Positions 9,296-18,335 of a stretch of 64,000 nucleotides of DNA are shown in pieces. This DNA comes from CALBZH01 sp964538515 (GTDB lineage Bacteria; Desulfobacterota; Syntrophobacteria; Syntrophobacterales; Syntrophobacteraceae). The stretch covers positions 1 to 64,000 of the forward strand of contig CAZIEW010000020.1 in NCBI GenBank assembly GCA_964538515.1, in the 5' to 3' direction. The notes under the pieces are model-generated. The model was not told the DNA's origin and searched no databases. It saw nothing but the letters and a program-made list of their open reading frames with translations. Numbering within the stretch: position 1 is the first letter of the stretch; every line of letters begins with the position of its first letter. A program made the position numbers and the translations under genes.

Positions 9296-9829
9296 ATGAA
9301 GAAAGTTGTATCGTTGGTTGGGGCAAGTGCGATGATCTTTTCTTTGAGCCTTGGGCCGGCGTGGGCTCAGCAATCCACGACCTCAGGCATGAAAGCGGAA
9401 ACCGCACAGCCCGCCGCCCAAGCAGACAAGACCGTGGCCAAGCCGACGGCTGACAGTCCCGCGGCGACAGCCTCCAAGACCGGTGAGGCCGCTCCCGCTT
9501 CCAAGGGAGCCGCTGCAACCGCCGTCGACAAGGCCGTGGCCAAACCGGCCGTAGACAAGCCCGCGACGACTACTCCAGCCAAGACCGGTGAGGCCGCTTC
9601 TACTCCCAAAGACGCCGCTGTAAAGGCAGTCGAGAAGCACGTTGCCAAACCGGTTGGCGACAAGACGACGCTGACACCGGCCAAGAGCGTTGAAGGTGCT
9701 CCTGCCCCCAAGGACACCGCTGCAACGGCAGTCGATAAGACCGCCGCCAAGCCGGCTGCCGAAAAAGCCACGGGACCTCAGCCCAAGGCTGGTGAAGCCC
9801 CTGCGGCCCCGGCTGGACCCAAACAGTAG
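9296..9829 (+). CDS. Secreted Ala/Lys/Pro/Thr-rich repeat protein
   Basis: A 177-residue exported protein of unknown function. A signal peptide is clear (MKKVVSLVGASAMIFSLSL, cleavage expected after AWA at about residue 23). The mature part has no hydrophobic core and consists of about 40-residue imperfect repeats built on AVDKAVAKPAVDKPA...KTGEAAxxPKDAA, three to four copies. It should be disordered, extended and basic/acidic mixed, like cell-wall spacer or stress-linked proteins. GAGGAG about eight bases before ATG 9296 decides the start; a longer in-frame reading from 9023 is rejected. A sigma-54 promoter lies just upstream. Confidence 0.8.
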   Translation: MKKVVSLVGASAMIFSLSLGPAWAQQSTTSGMKAETAQPAAQADKTVAKPTADSPAATASKTGEAAPASKGAAATAVDKAVAKPAVDKPATTTPAKTGEAASTPKDAAVKAVEKHVAKPVGDKTTLTPAKSVEGAPAPKDTAATAVDKTAAKPAAEKATGPQPKAGEAPAAPAGPKQ

Positions 9830-9897
9830 CCATCGGCATTCAAGGACCTGACAAACAGGTAAACACCTCACCACACCACACCACGCAGTACAATGCT

Positions 9898-9934
9898 CCC
9901 TTGGGCCGGCTCGCCCGTGCGACCCGCCCAAGGG
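9898..9934 (+). terminator. GC-rich hairpin after the repeat-protein gene
   Basis: CCCTTGGGC (9898-9906) and GCCCAAGGG (9926-9934) form a perfect nine-pair stem with a 19-base loop, 69 bases after the stop codon. There is no T-run, so it may stabilise the mRNA end rather than terminate by itself. Confidence 0.45.
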
Positions 9935-9957
9935 GGCACACAGCACCAACTACAGAC

Positions 9958-10071
9958 CTGGTGCGACGTCAACTTTGTCTCGCAACGTACATCCCCCTTT
10001 GATTCCCCACTCAAGGGGGGTTGAGGGGTGTTGTGGTCTTTCCCGACAGAACTTCTTTGACGGAGCACTAG
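9958..10071. mobile_element. MITE copy 1 (IS630-like ends, CTAG target)
   Basis: A 114-base non-coding element. The left end CTGGTGCGACGTCAACTTTG and the right end (complement reads CTAGTGCTCCGTCAAAG) are inverted copies of each other. An inner stem pairs CCCCCTTTGA with TCAAGGGGGG. The left end aligns over about 45 bases with the left end of the element at 36104. The right end lies in CTAG, the kind of target with TA duplication that IS630-family elements use. No transposase is encoded. The outer TAG also serves as the stop codon of the Ntn-hydrolase gene. Confidence 0.7.
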
Positions 10072-10715
10072 CCTTCAGAGGAGCTCCTGAGCTGAATTCC
10101 CGCCGGGTGAATCCGCACGAAATGAAATGGGGCTCCCACGTCGTCGTCCAACTCCGCGACTTGACGTAGAAAATTGTAGAAGACCTGCTCAACCGCGTCG
10201 AAATCGGCCTGCTCGGGCCCCAACTGGCTTAGCCGATATTCCAGGGTGACCTGTCTCGGGATGGTGACGACGCCCGGCACGTCGATTTCGCGCAGCGGCT
10301 CTCGGGCCTGTTCGGCGGCAAAGAGGCGGATTGTCGTCGCGGGTTTTCCGCCTTCGTCCCGATGGATGCCGGCGACGAGGATGTAGATGCGATCAAGGTG
10401 AGGATTCTCAACGGATAGCTGGTGCTTTTTCTTCAACGCCTCCATGAGGGGCTGAAGAAAGGGCAACGCTGCGTCGGCGGCCTCAGACGCGTCATCGAGG
10501 CCGTTTTGGGCGATATGGCAGCTAAACTGCTCGCAGAGCCAAATCCCGTAGCCCGCTCCTCCCGTAACGAGAATCACGTTGGGTAGAGGATGAAAGATTT
10601 TCTGCACCGTGAACTGCTCCGCGTCTTCCTCCCCTTCGCCTGAAAACGCCACGGCCCGGCTGTCTGTTGCAATCACGACACCGCGTGCAGCTCGATGAAT
10701 CAAAATCTGCGTCAT
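10068..10715 (-). CDS. Proteasome-like Ntn hydrolase
   Basis: A 215-residue protein resembling the 20S proteasome/HslV/Anbu superfamily. It starts MTQILIHRAARGVVIATDSRA, with Thr2 exposed if Met is removed, followed by a strand carrying Asp (ATDSR) and later KIF...VILVTGGAGYG. That layout matches Ntn peptidases such as HslV, where Thr is the N-terminal nucleophile. It is not HslV itself and no HslU partner is nearby. The Met at 10715 is chosen over a longer reading from 10838 because the family begins there. The stop codon TAG is the CTAG at the end of the adjacent MITE. Activity and role unknown. Confidence 0.6.
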   Translation of the reverse strand: MTQILIHRAARGVVIATDSRAVAFSGEGEEDAEQFTVQKIFHPLPNVILVTGGAGYGIWLCEQFSCHIAQNGLDDASEAADAALPFLQPLMEALKKKHQLSVENPHLDRIYILVAGIHRDEGGKPATTIRLFAAEQAREPLREIDVPGVVTIPRQVTLEYRLSQLGPEQADFDAVEQVFYNFLRQVAELDDDVGAPFHFVRIHPAGIQLRSSSEG

Positions 10716-10922
10716 AAAGCCCCCTGTAGACCGCCAATCCACGGTTCCACTTGATGCATATCGATTTTGTGATACTATCCACGCGCCCGGTACCCTACGG
10801 ATCGTCCACACGGATCTTCCGCGAGCCGGGCTACACAAAGAAATAGAGCTCCCTTCGGGAAGGAATCACCTTCGTCTATGGCTCTTCTGATCTCTTCAAG
10901 CATCGTACAGGTTTTGTCGGGC

Positions 10923-11726
10923 ATGCGATTGTTGCCCCTGTCAACGGTCCAGTTCCTCGCAATCACCTTGTCATCCCTTCTGCTGCTGACGGCGTGCGGA
11001 GCCCGCCACCACGTTGCGGTGCCCGAAGGCCCTGTCGATACGGGCTGGACCGAGCGCAAGCTGAGCCCCAAGGAGCTGGAGCGTCTCGCCCAGGAAAACC
11101 AAGATCTCGACAAGAAGACATCCCTCGACATCTTGGCGCGGTTGAACATTCGGGACGCGGACTATATCCAGGAGGACATCACCAAGGGCAGACCCCTGAA
11201 GGTCCCTAATGATTTCGGCTACTACAGCACGTGGACGCCCATGCCGAAGGATATTCCCGAAGTTTCTCGTCTGCCCAAATTCATCCTGGTGGTCAAGAAC
11301 ATCCCGTTTGTCGGATGGTACGAGAAGGGGCGCCTGAAGAGCGACACGTACATTTGCATCGGAAAGAAGGGAGAGTGGACGAAGGCCGGGCTTTACAAGG
11401 TCGAGAACAAGGATGGGGATCACGTTTCCGCGAGCTACAAGAACGCGTACGGGGACCCAGCACTCATGCCGTGGGCTCTACGCATCTACGGGCACGTCTG
11501 GATCCACGCCGGTGACATCGAAAAGGCCAACTGCTCCCACGGCTGCATCAACCTCCCCATCTCCCAGGCACAGCAGCTGTTTGAATGGGCGGACACGGGA
11601 ACGACCGTTCTCGTCGTGGAGTCCTTGAAAGACCTGTCCAAGGCCGTCAAGGACATCCCAAATCCCAAGAAGCAGCCGGCGCCCAATCCCTCCGCGAAGC
11701 CACCAAAGTCGCCGTCCAAGACCTGA
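10923..11726 (+). CDS. L,D-transpeptidase (YkuD/ErfK type) lipoprotein
   Basis: A cell-envelope enzyme expected to form 3-3 peptidoglycan crosslinks or attach proteins to peptidoglycan. The start at 10923 gives a clean lipoprotein signal, with a hydrophobic stretch and LTAC (Cys25). An in-frame ATG at 10878 is possible; neither has a strong Shine-Dalgarno. The catalytic motif is visible in the C-terminal half: WIHAGDIEKANCSHGCINL, with the essential His and the Cys of SHGC near residue 209. The last 30 residues are a Lys/Pro-rich tail (PKKQPAPNPSAK), probably a disordered or wall-interacting extension. It is divergently transcribed from the Ntn hydrolase. Confidence 0.88.
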   Translation: MRLLPLSTVQFLAITLSSLLLLTACGARHHVAVPEGPVDTGWTERKLSPKELERLAQENQDLDKKTSLDILARLNIRDADYIQEDITKGRPLKVPNDFGYYSTWTPMPKDIPEVSRLPKFILVVKNIPFVGWYEKGRLKSDTYICIGKKGEWTKAGLYKVENKDGDHVSASYKNAYGDPALMPWALRIYGHVWIHAGDIEKANCSHGCINLPISQAQQLFEWADTGTTVLVVESLKDLSKAVKDIPNPKKQPAPNPSAKPPKSPSKT

Positions 11727-11744
11727 CGCCGCTGACGTGGCCGC

Positions 11745-11993
11745 TCATTCTCCCCGACCAGCCCGCAGAGCGAGGCGCACCCGTTCGTCGATGTACTCCT
11801 CAAGCGCCCGCCGCAGGTGATCTCTGGCCTCGGCCAGATGCTGTCCTCGAGCCCAGCTGGCCGAATAGCCGTCACCAAATTCCCCCGACAAGCCACAGTC
11901 CCAGTCGGAACCACCGCCCGAAGATTTCACTTCGGGGACATCGCGCGCACTGGCATACCGTTCGATCGCGTTCAGCAACGATTCAAAGTGCAT
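11745..11993 (-). CDS. Small hypothetical protein downstream of the HD-like giant
   Basis: An 82-residue protein not recognised as a named family. Its middle is Gly/Ser/Asp-rich (SSGGGSDWDCG) and the C-terminal third is a predicted amphipathic helix (EARDHLRRALEEYIDERVRLAL). GGAGG stands six to ten bases before ATG 11993, which supports real translation. It starts 26 bases after the stop of the 1570-residue gene on the same strand, so the two probably share a transcript. Its 3' end converges on the L,D-transpeptidase gene. Confidence 0.6.
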   Translation of the reverse strand: MHFESLLNAIERYASARDVPEVKSSGGGSDWDCGLSGEFGDGYSASWARGQHLAEARDHLRRALEEYIDERVRLALRAGRGE

Positions 11994-12019
11994 GGAAGCT
12001 CCTCCACGTGAAGGCCGGA

Positions 12020-15000
12020 TCAGATCGATGACATCATCTCGATTCTCTGGTCGATAAAGTGGGCAATGAGCGTTTCGTATTCCTTTCCCAAGTACGAGCG
12101 GTAGAGCACGAGCTCGTATTTCAGACGGTTCCAGTAGTCCAGGAGAGCCTCTCGAGTGTGCATGGCGTTGATCTGCTGGTAACTTGCAGTCAAGAACTGC
12201 GCCCGCAGCCGCGACTTGTGAAACTCAATCGCTTCCCGCAGGGCGAATTGCTGCTCATCGGTAAGCTGAAGCACGGACATCCTTTTTCGAATGGCCTCCA
12301 GTGTCTGATGAAGATCCGTGAGGTCCCCGACCTGCTCGAGCTCCCCCCGTGTGGCATTCACGATCTCATCGTTGATCCGCACGGACTGCGCCCGATAGAC
12401 CTCCTGCAGCTCGCGTTGAAGGCTCTTGGCGTCGTAGGGCAGCGTCTTCATAAATTCCTGAACCAGCCGGTCAAAATGCTGGGAAAGCTCCTCATGCGTC
12501 CAGATCTTCGTCAGCGACTCGGCCATCAGACTGAGCTCTTCCGCGTCCTCATACCCAACTCGGATCGCCGCTTCGCTTCGGCTCACTTCAAAACGGATCG
12601 CCCCGAAGAGATGGGGAGCCGCATAGACTTCTTCCCGCCCGCAACAGCCTTCGGGCAGACTCAGATCTCGCAGAAGGCTCCGTATCACCTGCTGGCGGCG
12701 CACGATGATCTGAGTCAGCGGCCTGAAGCTGATCAACCCCTGGGGCTCGGTAACACCAAAATGACGGTGATAACGCTGACAGGAAGCCAGCAGCAGCTTG
12801 AGGCATTCTTCCTGATCCAAGAATTTTGAGAGTGGAAGGAAATCGTACAGGCGCAATGCGCCGCCCAACGGATCCAGGCAGTACAGGAGGAAAGACTTCG
12901 TCCCCGAATCAAGCTGAACGAACACTTCCATGAGACGGGCGGCAGCAACGAGCTGCTTTTCAAACGTCACGAGCCCAATGCTCTTGAGCTGCTTGCGCTT
13001 GTAAATGAAACGGACGGGCGTTTCGGTGCTGTAGAGCTGAATGTCTTCGAACCCCACCCACGCGAGCCCCATCAGCCGGAACAATCGCTCGAGGGCCGCA
13101 GCCCTGCGCCCGTGCCACAACGCCTCATCCTGGCTGTCCGTGTCGTCCAGCCCGCAATCCGCCAGGTCCCCTTCGGGAAACGCCCCGCCCATCGAGGGAG
13201 GCAACGGGAACCCTTCCAGCAGCAGCCTCCCGCGGATGCGCAGATGATGTCGCAGATAGGTGGACCAATCCTCGCCGGAGTCAAGCACATCGAGCGCAAA
13301 TCTCCGGTGATCGAGAAAGGCATCGAGCAAATCTCCCACCATGAGTCCTTCTTGGACAGCGGCTGCCGCCAGTAGCCCGTGAAGAACAAAGACGTCCACC
13401 AGCCTGCGGTCGCCAAACCGGGTCATGCGGGACAGGGCCGCGACCGGCTCCTCTCCTTGAATCACGTGCCCGCCAAGTCCATGGTGGCGAATGAGGAGCG
13501 TTGCCATCCGGGCCAGCTCCGGGTCGAGATCGTACTTTTCAAGGATCTTGCACCGTTCCAGGATTAAGGCTCCCCGCTCCGCATGCGTCCATCGTCCGTC
13601 CACCTCCGGGTCGACGGCGCCGTAATGCTCGACCTTGCCGATATCCTGAAACAACAGCGCATACGTCAGCGCCTTGCGCAAGACATCATCCTTCATGAGA
13701 GCCGAAACCATGGTCTCCAGGGTATCCAGCTGGGAATGGGTTGCGCCGGTCCCTTCCTCGGCAAGCGGGCCAAATTCGAATTTGGCAAGCTGGTAGTACG
13801 TGTTGTTGTCCTGAAAAGCATCTCGATCTCGGGTGATCAGGGCTTGGAGCTTCTCCAGGCTCCGCATGACGTACATTCCGACCGACTGCGGCTGTCGCGT
13901 GGGCCAGTTCTCAACGAGCCGGCCGAACGAATGGAATTCCGGGATGACAAATCCCAGGATCTCAGGACAATGCTTCGCAAGCACGCTCAAGGAGTCATGG
14001 ATTTCCTCCGGAACGAAAACCTGATCTCGAAGGGTCTTCCTCAGGGTGGCTTCGACCCTTTCGATGCGTGCGTCCATGGATTCCACCCGGCTCATGGCGT
14101 CCAGCAGGTCGCAGTGCAGATCGCATCCTTCCCGGCGCAGGTAGGCATAAAATGTGTCCAGCTCGGAAAAGAGCCGCTCCACCTCCTGCAAGTCCTTGAG
14201 GGACATGGCACGAAGCCCTTGAGACGCAAGCCGGTTGATCAGGGTTTCCAGCTGCTCAAGGCCTTGCTCGACGTCCACAAAGGAAATGTCGAGCCCCCGC
14301 GTCTCAGGGCTGCTGACCAGTCGGATGCCGGTGTCAAAGACAAATGCGGGCCGCCCAGCCGCGAGCGTCTGCTTGATGTCATCCAGAAAAACGGGATCGA
14401 GCTTCCGAATGTCGATCCGCAGAAGCGATTCACGAATCTTGGTAATTCGCTGCTTGCTCCCATCCTCGGTGACACCTGGCAGCATGGGGTTGAAGTTGAC
14501 AACGTGGCGCTCAGCGACATTGACGGCAACCCAGACAAGGATGAAGCCCGCCCTGGTGCCGAGGCCCGGCAGCAGGTGGCCCGTGCCGTGGAATTCCGTT
14601 TCAAGGAAGCGCCTGAAAAGGTGAGACTCCCCGAAAAGGTAGTCACCCATGAAGAGCGTTTTGAATTCTTCGGCCGTTTGAGCCAGCTGCAGCACTTCCT
14701 CGAGCTGCTGCAGCCGCTCTTCCTGATGATCGCAGGCGACGTCCTTTTCGCAGTCCCCCTTATGCAGGAACTCCTGCCACGTATCCAGAAACTCAAACAG
14801 ATTGAAGAGCTTCATCATCTCCCGGATCGCCTTGTTCTGGACCCCTCCAAGCGCACTGATGCGCAGGTCATGGAGGCGGTCCCAGTCCAGACGCGGCTCG
14901 GTGGCGACCAGGATGGCGTCGTCGTAGACCCGATAAAGCTCCTTGATTTGATCCCCGGAGAAGGCTTGCCCGAGCGCAGCCACGATCTCGGCGGCGCTCA

Positions 15001-16732
15001 TCAGGCGGCACACCCGAAGGAGATCCAGGATCTCCTGGTACTTGCCCCCTTTTCCCCGGTCGGTCACGGGCCTGAGCGTCCTGGCGGGAAGCTTCCCCAG
15101 CACCACCCGACTCAAGGTCGTATGCCCCACCACGATGAGAAACAGCTCTCTCAGCTGGGCCGGCGAAAACCCGTGCTGGGCCAGCTTTGGAATGTTTTCG
15201 AGAACCGGGGTGTGCGGCCCCTCGATACGGTCGGGGTTCAGAAGCTCACGCACCCGTTCCAGCTTCGGGACCTGACCGAGAAGCCTGATAATGGCCTGAA
15301 AGTGCTCGTTGCGACCCCGAAACGGGTTGCTGAGTCGAGCCCGCTCCAATTCGGAGATCTTTGGAAAGTCGTTGTCTCGAATGCGCGCGAGGACATCGAG
15401 GACATCCAGAACGTAGCGAAAACTGTTCCTGTACGGAGCGACCAGGGAAAGGCTGCACCCGGCCATTCCCGAGTGCTTGACGTCCTCATCCAGAGCGTTG
15501 AGGTCGAGCTCGGGAGGGCGCGGCCGTCCGACGAAGACAAGAAGGCTCTCCGGCAAGTCCGCATCGATTTCGATCCTGCTTTCCCAATACTCCGTATGCT
15601 GTTTGGGCGACTTGCTCCGCAGCTGGATGATGCTGAAAAACGGGCTGAATACGGTCTTCCAAAGCTTTTCGGGGGTGTTCGCGTAGGGTTGAGGAAGACG
15701 CAGGTTGATGCGCCGCAGTCCGTTGATCTCCGCGACACTCAAGCGCTCGGGACGCCGGTCTCCGATAAGCTCCCTCAGATGCGGCTCGTAAAACCCAAAA
15801 CGGGAGAGATAGTAATGCAGGTCCGTCAGATGCACCTCGATGGCACTGTCCACCGACTCGGCCGCATAAGGCACCTTGGTGTGAAAAATATGCGCGAAAA
15901 GCAGAAACGACTTCAGATCCTGCTCCTTATGAAACCGGATGGTGCAGATGCGGTCATCCCTGGGCACGGGAGAGCTTGCGAGGACGATGAGCTTTCCCGA
16001 AAGATCGAGCACATCGAAAATCTTGCCGGCGAGGTAGGTGGCATAGTTCTGCAGCCGTTGTCGGCTGAGCGGTTTCGAGCGCATCTGGGGGAGGTTCTGT
16101 TCAAGGAGGTATTCGAAAATGTCTTTGGGGAGGATGACGATATCCAAGGGAATACGCCAGGATCGGAGCTTCTCGAGGGAATCGAACAAAACGATGCGGT
16201 GCGTCGAGAGCCTCGCCGTAAGCTCATGGGACAGCAGGTCTTCGCCCGCCGTGAGCAGCCCGATCTCCAGCCGTTCGATCCTGGTCTCCCAAATGTGCCG
16301 GATGACGAGCTCGGCCACTTCGTCGGCCTTGGCCTTGATTTCGCGCAAAGAATGCGCTACCAGCGTGATCGGAACCAGAAAGTATCGTCGACCGGATCGG
16401 GTGAACCGGATGAGGAGGCTGAGCTTTTGATAGATGGCGTTGAGCTGGCGATGGTGCTCCGCGATGACCTGCTCGTCCTCGAAGTCGATCGTTTCCAAAA
16501 AGCTTAGATCCGCATCCGACAAGGCGCTCTGTTCGGCGAGGCCAAGCCCGTACGCGTTGCCGCCCAGCCGGCTCGGGAGAAACCCGGGGTGGTCTTCCGA
16601 TGCGAAGGTCCCCATGGGGACGTCCTGGGGATCGACCCCGAACCGTTCGTAGTCGGCCGGGTTGATCAGGCGGAAGAAGCCTCCCCAATGCTCGAGGACT
16701 TTTCCATCAGTGCTTGAGGACTCGTTGGTCAT
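12020..16732 (-). CDS. Very large protein with a degenerate HD phosphohydrolase domain
   Basis: 1570 residues, soluble, rich in Leu, Arg and Glu, with no signal peptide or obvious membrane segments. Around residues 1015-1105 an HD-type core is visible, but the metal-binding His-Asp reads QDIGK instead of HDIGK, followed by HAERGALILERC and LIRHHGLGGH. The first metal ligand is therefore changed and activity is uncertain. The C-terminal 250 residues look helical and coiled (YRSYLGKEYETLIAHF). The rest matches no family I can name. ATG 16732 (MTNESSSTD) is chosen; the reading to 16948 adds an Arg-rich non-coding-like tail. It is divergent from pgpA. Confidence 0.7.
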   Translation of the reverse strand: MTNESSSTDGKVLEHWGGFFRLINPADYERFGVDPQDVPMGTFASEDHPGFLPSRLGGNAYGLGLAEQSALSDADLSFLETIDFEDEQVIAEHHRQLNAIYQKLSLLIRFTRSGRRYFLVPITLVAHSLREIKAKADEVAELVIRHIWETRIERLEIGLLTAGEDLLSHELTARLSTHRIVLFDSLEKLRSWRIPLDIVILPKDIFEYLLEQNLPQMRSKPLSRQRLQNYATYLAGKIFDVLDLSGKLIVLASSPVPRDDRICTIRFHKEQDLKSFLLFAHIFHTKVPYAAESVDSAIEVHLTDLHYYLSRFGFYEPHLRELIGDRRPERLSVAEINGLRRINLRLPQPYANTPEKLWKTVFSPFFSIIQLRSKSPKQHTEYWESRIEIDADLPESLLVFVGRPRPPELDLNALDEDVKHSGMAGCSLSLVAPYRNSFRYVLDVLDVLARIRDNDFPKISELERARLSNPFRGRNEHFQAIIRLLGQVPKLERVRELLNPDRIEGPHTPVLENIPKLAQHGFSPAQLRELFLIVVGHTTLSRVVLGKLPARTLRPVTDRGKGGKYQEILDLLRVCRLMSAAEIVAALGQAFSGDQIKELYRVYDDAILVATEPRLDWDRLHDLRISALGGVQNKAIREMMKLFNLFEFLDTWQEFLHKGDCEKDVACDHQEERLQQLEEVLQLAQTAEEFKTLFMGDYLFGESHLFRRFLETEFHGTGHLLPGLGTRAGFILVWVAVNVAERHVVNFNPMLPGVTEDGSKQRITKIRESLLRIDIRKLDPVFLDDIKQTLAAGRPAFVFDTGIRLVSSPETRGLDISFVDVEQGLEQLETLINRLASQGLRAMSLKDLQEVERLFSELDTFYAYLRREGCDLHCDLLDAMSRVESMDARIERVEATLRKTLRDQVFVPEEIHDSLSVLAKHCPEILGFVIPEFHSFGRLVENWPTRQPQSVGMYVMRSLEKLQALITRDRDAFQDNNTYYQLAKFEFGPLAEEGTGATHSQLDTLETMVSALMKDDVLRKALTYALLFQDIGKVEHYGAVDPEVDGRWTHAERGALILERCKILEKYDLDPELARMATLLIRHHGLGGHVIQGEEPVAALSRMTRFGDRRLVDVFVLHGLLAAAAVQEGLMVGDLLDAFLDHRRFALDVLDSGEDWSTYLRHHLRIRGRLLLEGFPLPPSMGGAFPEGDLADCGLDDTDSQDEALWHGRRAAALERLFRLMGLAWVGFEDIQLYSTETPVRFIYKRKQLKSIGLVTFEKQLVAAARLMEVFVQLDSGTKSFLLYCLDPLGGALRLYDFLPLSKFLDQEECLKLLLASCQRYHRHFGVTEPQGLISFRPLTQIIVRRQQVIRSLLRDLSLPEGCCGREEVYAAPHLFGAIRFEVSRSEAAIRVGYEDAEELSLMAESLTKIWTHEELSQHFDRLVQEFMKTLPYDAKSLQRELQEVYRAQSVRINDEIVNATRGELEQVGDLTDLHQTLEAIRKRMSVLQLTDEQQFALREAIEFHKSRLRAQFLTASYQQINAMHTREALLDYWNRLKYELVLYRSYLGKEYETLIAHFIDQRIEMMSSI

Positions 16733-16824
16733 AGGGCAATCCGGAAAGGCAGTCGGTGTCTGTGCGTGAAGGATCCTCGTGCCGGTGCCAGAAATCAGTT
16801 CCTCGCTATTACCAGGAAAACAAA

Positions 16825-17304
16825 GTGAAGTCGAACCAAAGGAGCCTTGAAGCACCACTCGTGTGGCTCGCCGTCCTCGGAGGCATCGGCCGCGCTCCCG
16901 TGGCGAGCGGGTCGGTCGCCACGCTGGTGGCGGGAGTGCCCGCGGCATGGGTGATGAGCACGATCCGGCAGCCCCTGGTCGGAGGGGTGCTGCTTACGGC
17001 ATTCCTGCTCGTCAGTTGGCTCGCCTGCGATGTTGCCGCCAAGAAACTCGGCAAAAAAGATCCCCGAGAGGTGGTCGTAGACGAGCTTGCCGGCTATCTC
17101 GTGACGATGTTCGCACTGCCCGCGACGTTGCTTTCGCTCGCCATCGGATTCCTGCTGTTCCGGATCTTCGACATCTGGAAGCCCTGGCCGATTCGGGCGG
17201 CTGACACCCAGGTGCCGGGCGGATTGGGCATCCTGCTGGACGATCTCCTCGCGGGGCTGGCCGCCCATCTGCTGCTGCGGGCAATCCTGGCGTTGTTGGG
17301 CTAA
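16825..17304 (+). CDS. pgpA: Phosphatidylglycerophosphatase A
   Basis: Removes the phosphate of phosphatidylglycerol-phosphate to give phosphatidylglycerol in the inner membrane. The hallmark DPREVVVDELAGYLV (DxxxxVxDExxG) is present, with GGIGRAPVASGSVATL upstream and a run of membrane helices. The GTG at 16825 is chosen: AGGAAA lies about seven bases upstream and the resulting 159 residues match the family's usual 160-170. An ATG-initiated reading from 16756 would add an unrelated Cys/Arg-rich tail overlapping the start region of the divergent gene. Confidence 0.92.
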   Translation: MKSNQRSLEAPLVWLAVLGGIGRAPVASGSVATLVAGVPAAWVMSTIRQPLVGGVLLTAFLLVSWLACDVAAKKLGKKDPREVVVDELAGYLVTMFALPATLLSLAIGFLLFRIFDIWKPWPIRAADTQVPGGLGILLDDLLAGLAAHLLLRAILALLG

Positions 17305-17329
17305 TGGGCGCCCCTCCGCTCCCCTTCGG

Positions 17330-17935
17330 TCAACTCCCTTGATCCACCGACATCCGCTGCAGATTGGTCCTGACGTTGACCCCCACCAGAAAGACAAAAC
17401 ACGCCGCAGCCAGAGCGGTCGCATCGTACACCAGATCGATCACGCTTGCCGTGCGGCCTGGAACGTAGAACTGGTGAAGCTCGTCGCTAAGCGCGAACAA
17501 AAGGCCACTGCCCAGCACGGCCGCTGAAAAGAGAAAGGATCCGGACCGCTTGAGCAGCGGGTACCAGAAGAAAGCGAGAAAAAACCCCAAGGTCGAAAAC
17601 TCCGCCAAGTGAAACAGGTCCGCGTTCATGCTCATCTGGGCGTCCGGATAATCCCGACTCGAAAGCGAGAAGATGAAAAGCGCGTAGAGCGGAAAGGGGA
17701 TGGAGCGGGCCCACCATGAAACCGTTCCTGAAAGATCGCGCCGGGCCAGGAGAGCCGAGACCGCCATCCCCAGCAGGAGAATCAGAATGGGGACAAGGAC
17801 CTCGCGAATCGCCATCTTAAACAGAGCTGTGATAGCCAGGGAGCCCACCGCCTGAGCACCGAAAATGGCGGCGATCCAAAGCCAGGGACTCAAGCGGGCC
17901 AGTCTTGCCAGCCTGATGCGATAGATACCGTTCAT
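17330..17935 (-). CDS. VanZ-like membrane protein
   Basis: A 201-residue inner-membrane protein with about five membrane segments and the VanZ-family signature SDELHQFYVPGRTASVIDL followed by YDATALAA. VanZ proteins are associated with envelope and glycopeptide tolerance in Gram-positives, but most family members in other bacteria have no known function. ATG 17935 is chosen because GGAG is nine bases upstream and it gives a normal first helix; the upstream extension to 18091 is Cys/Arg-rich and not membrane-like. It converges on pgpA with a 25-base gap. Confidence 0.82.
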   Translation of the reverse strand: MNGIYRIRLARLARLSPWLWIAAIFGAQAVGSLAITALFKMAIREVLVPILILLLGMAVSALLARRDLSGTVSWWARSIPFPLYALFIFSLSSRDYPDAQMSMNADLFHLAEFSTLGFFLAFFWYPLLKRSGSFLFSAAVLGSGLLFALSDELHQFYVPGRTASVIDLVYDATALAAACFVFLVGVNVRTNLQRMSVDQGS

Positions 17936-18335
17936 GCTGAATGTTCTCCGACCGATTCGGTTCAGAGCCTTTCCGGGAATCCGTCGCTTCGAACGGCAGC
18001 TCAATGCTTCTGCGGGTCCGCCGCCGGAACAGGAATCTGCCCCGGCCTCGTGCTGTCCCAGGCTCCAAACATGACAAGCCACCACCACCATGCTATGGTG
18101 ACAGCAAGGTTGGGCGACCGGATTTCAAAAAAGGCTCGTACCGTCTTCCGGCAGGGGGTTAGCCGGAATCCCGGGTTCGTGTGAAAACGCTGCTGGATCC
18201 CGGCTGGAAGCATGCCGGGATGACGGCCACGGAAGGATGTCTGCCGTTTCGTCAAGCCACGGGCACTTCGTTGCGAGACAACGTCGTGAGCACGGCACCT
18301 CAACAGGCCATCGTTTCAAAGGGAGGCGGAGCCAA
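17936..18335. other. Divergent intergenic region with REP-like hairpin
   Basis: 400 bases between the VanZ-like gene and the protease gene, with no credible ORF. A perfect hairpin ATCCCGGC (18197-18204) / GCCGGGAT (18214-18221) with loop TGGAAGCAT, flanked by CTGG and GACGG, resembles the common proteobacterial interspersed palindromes of the GGATCCCGGC type. A smaller palindrome CACCAT/ATGGTG lies at 18086-18100. I could not place promoters with confidence. Confidence 0.5.

Noticed and set aside
13583..16507. A 974-codon plus-strand frame inside the giant HD-like gene
   Set aside because: Antisense shadow; the minus-strand gene has a clean start, length and an HD-like motif.
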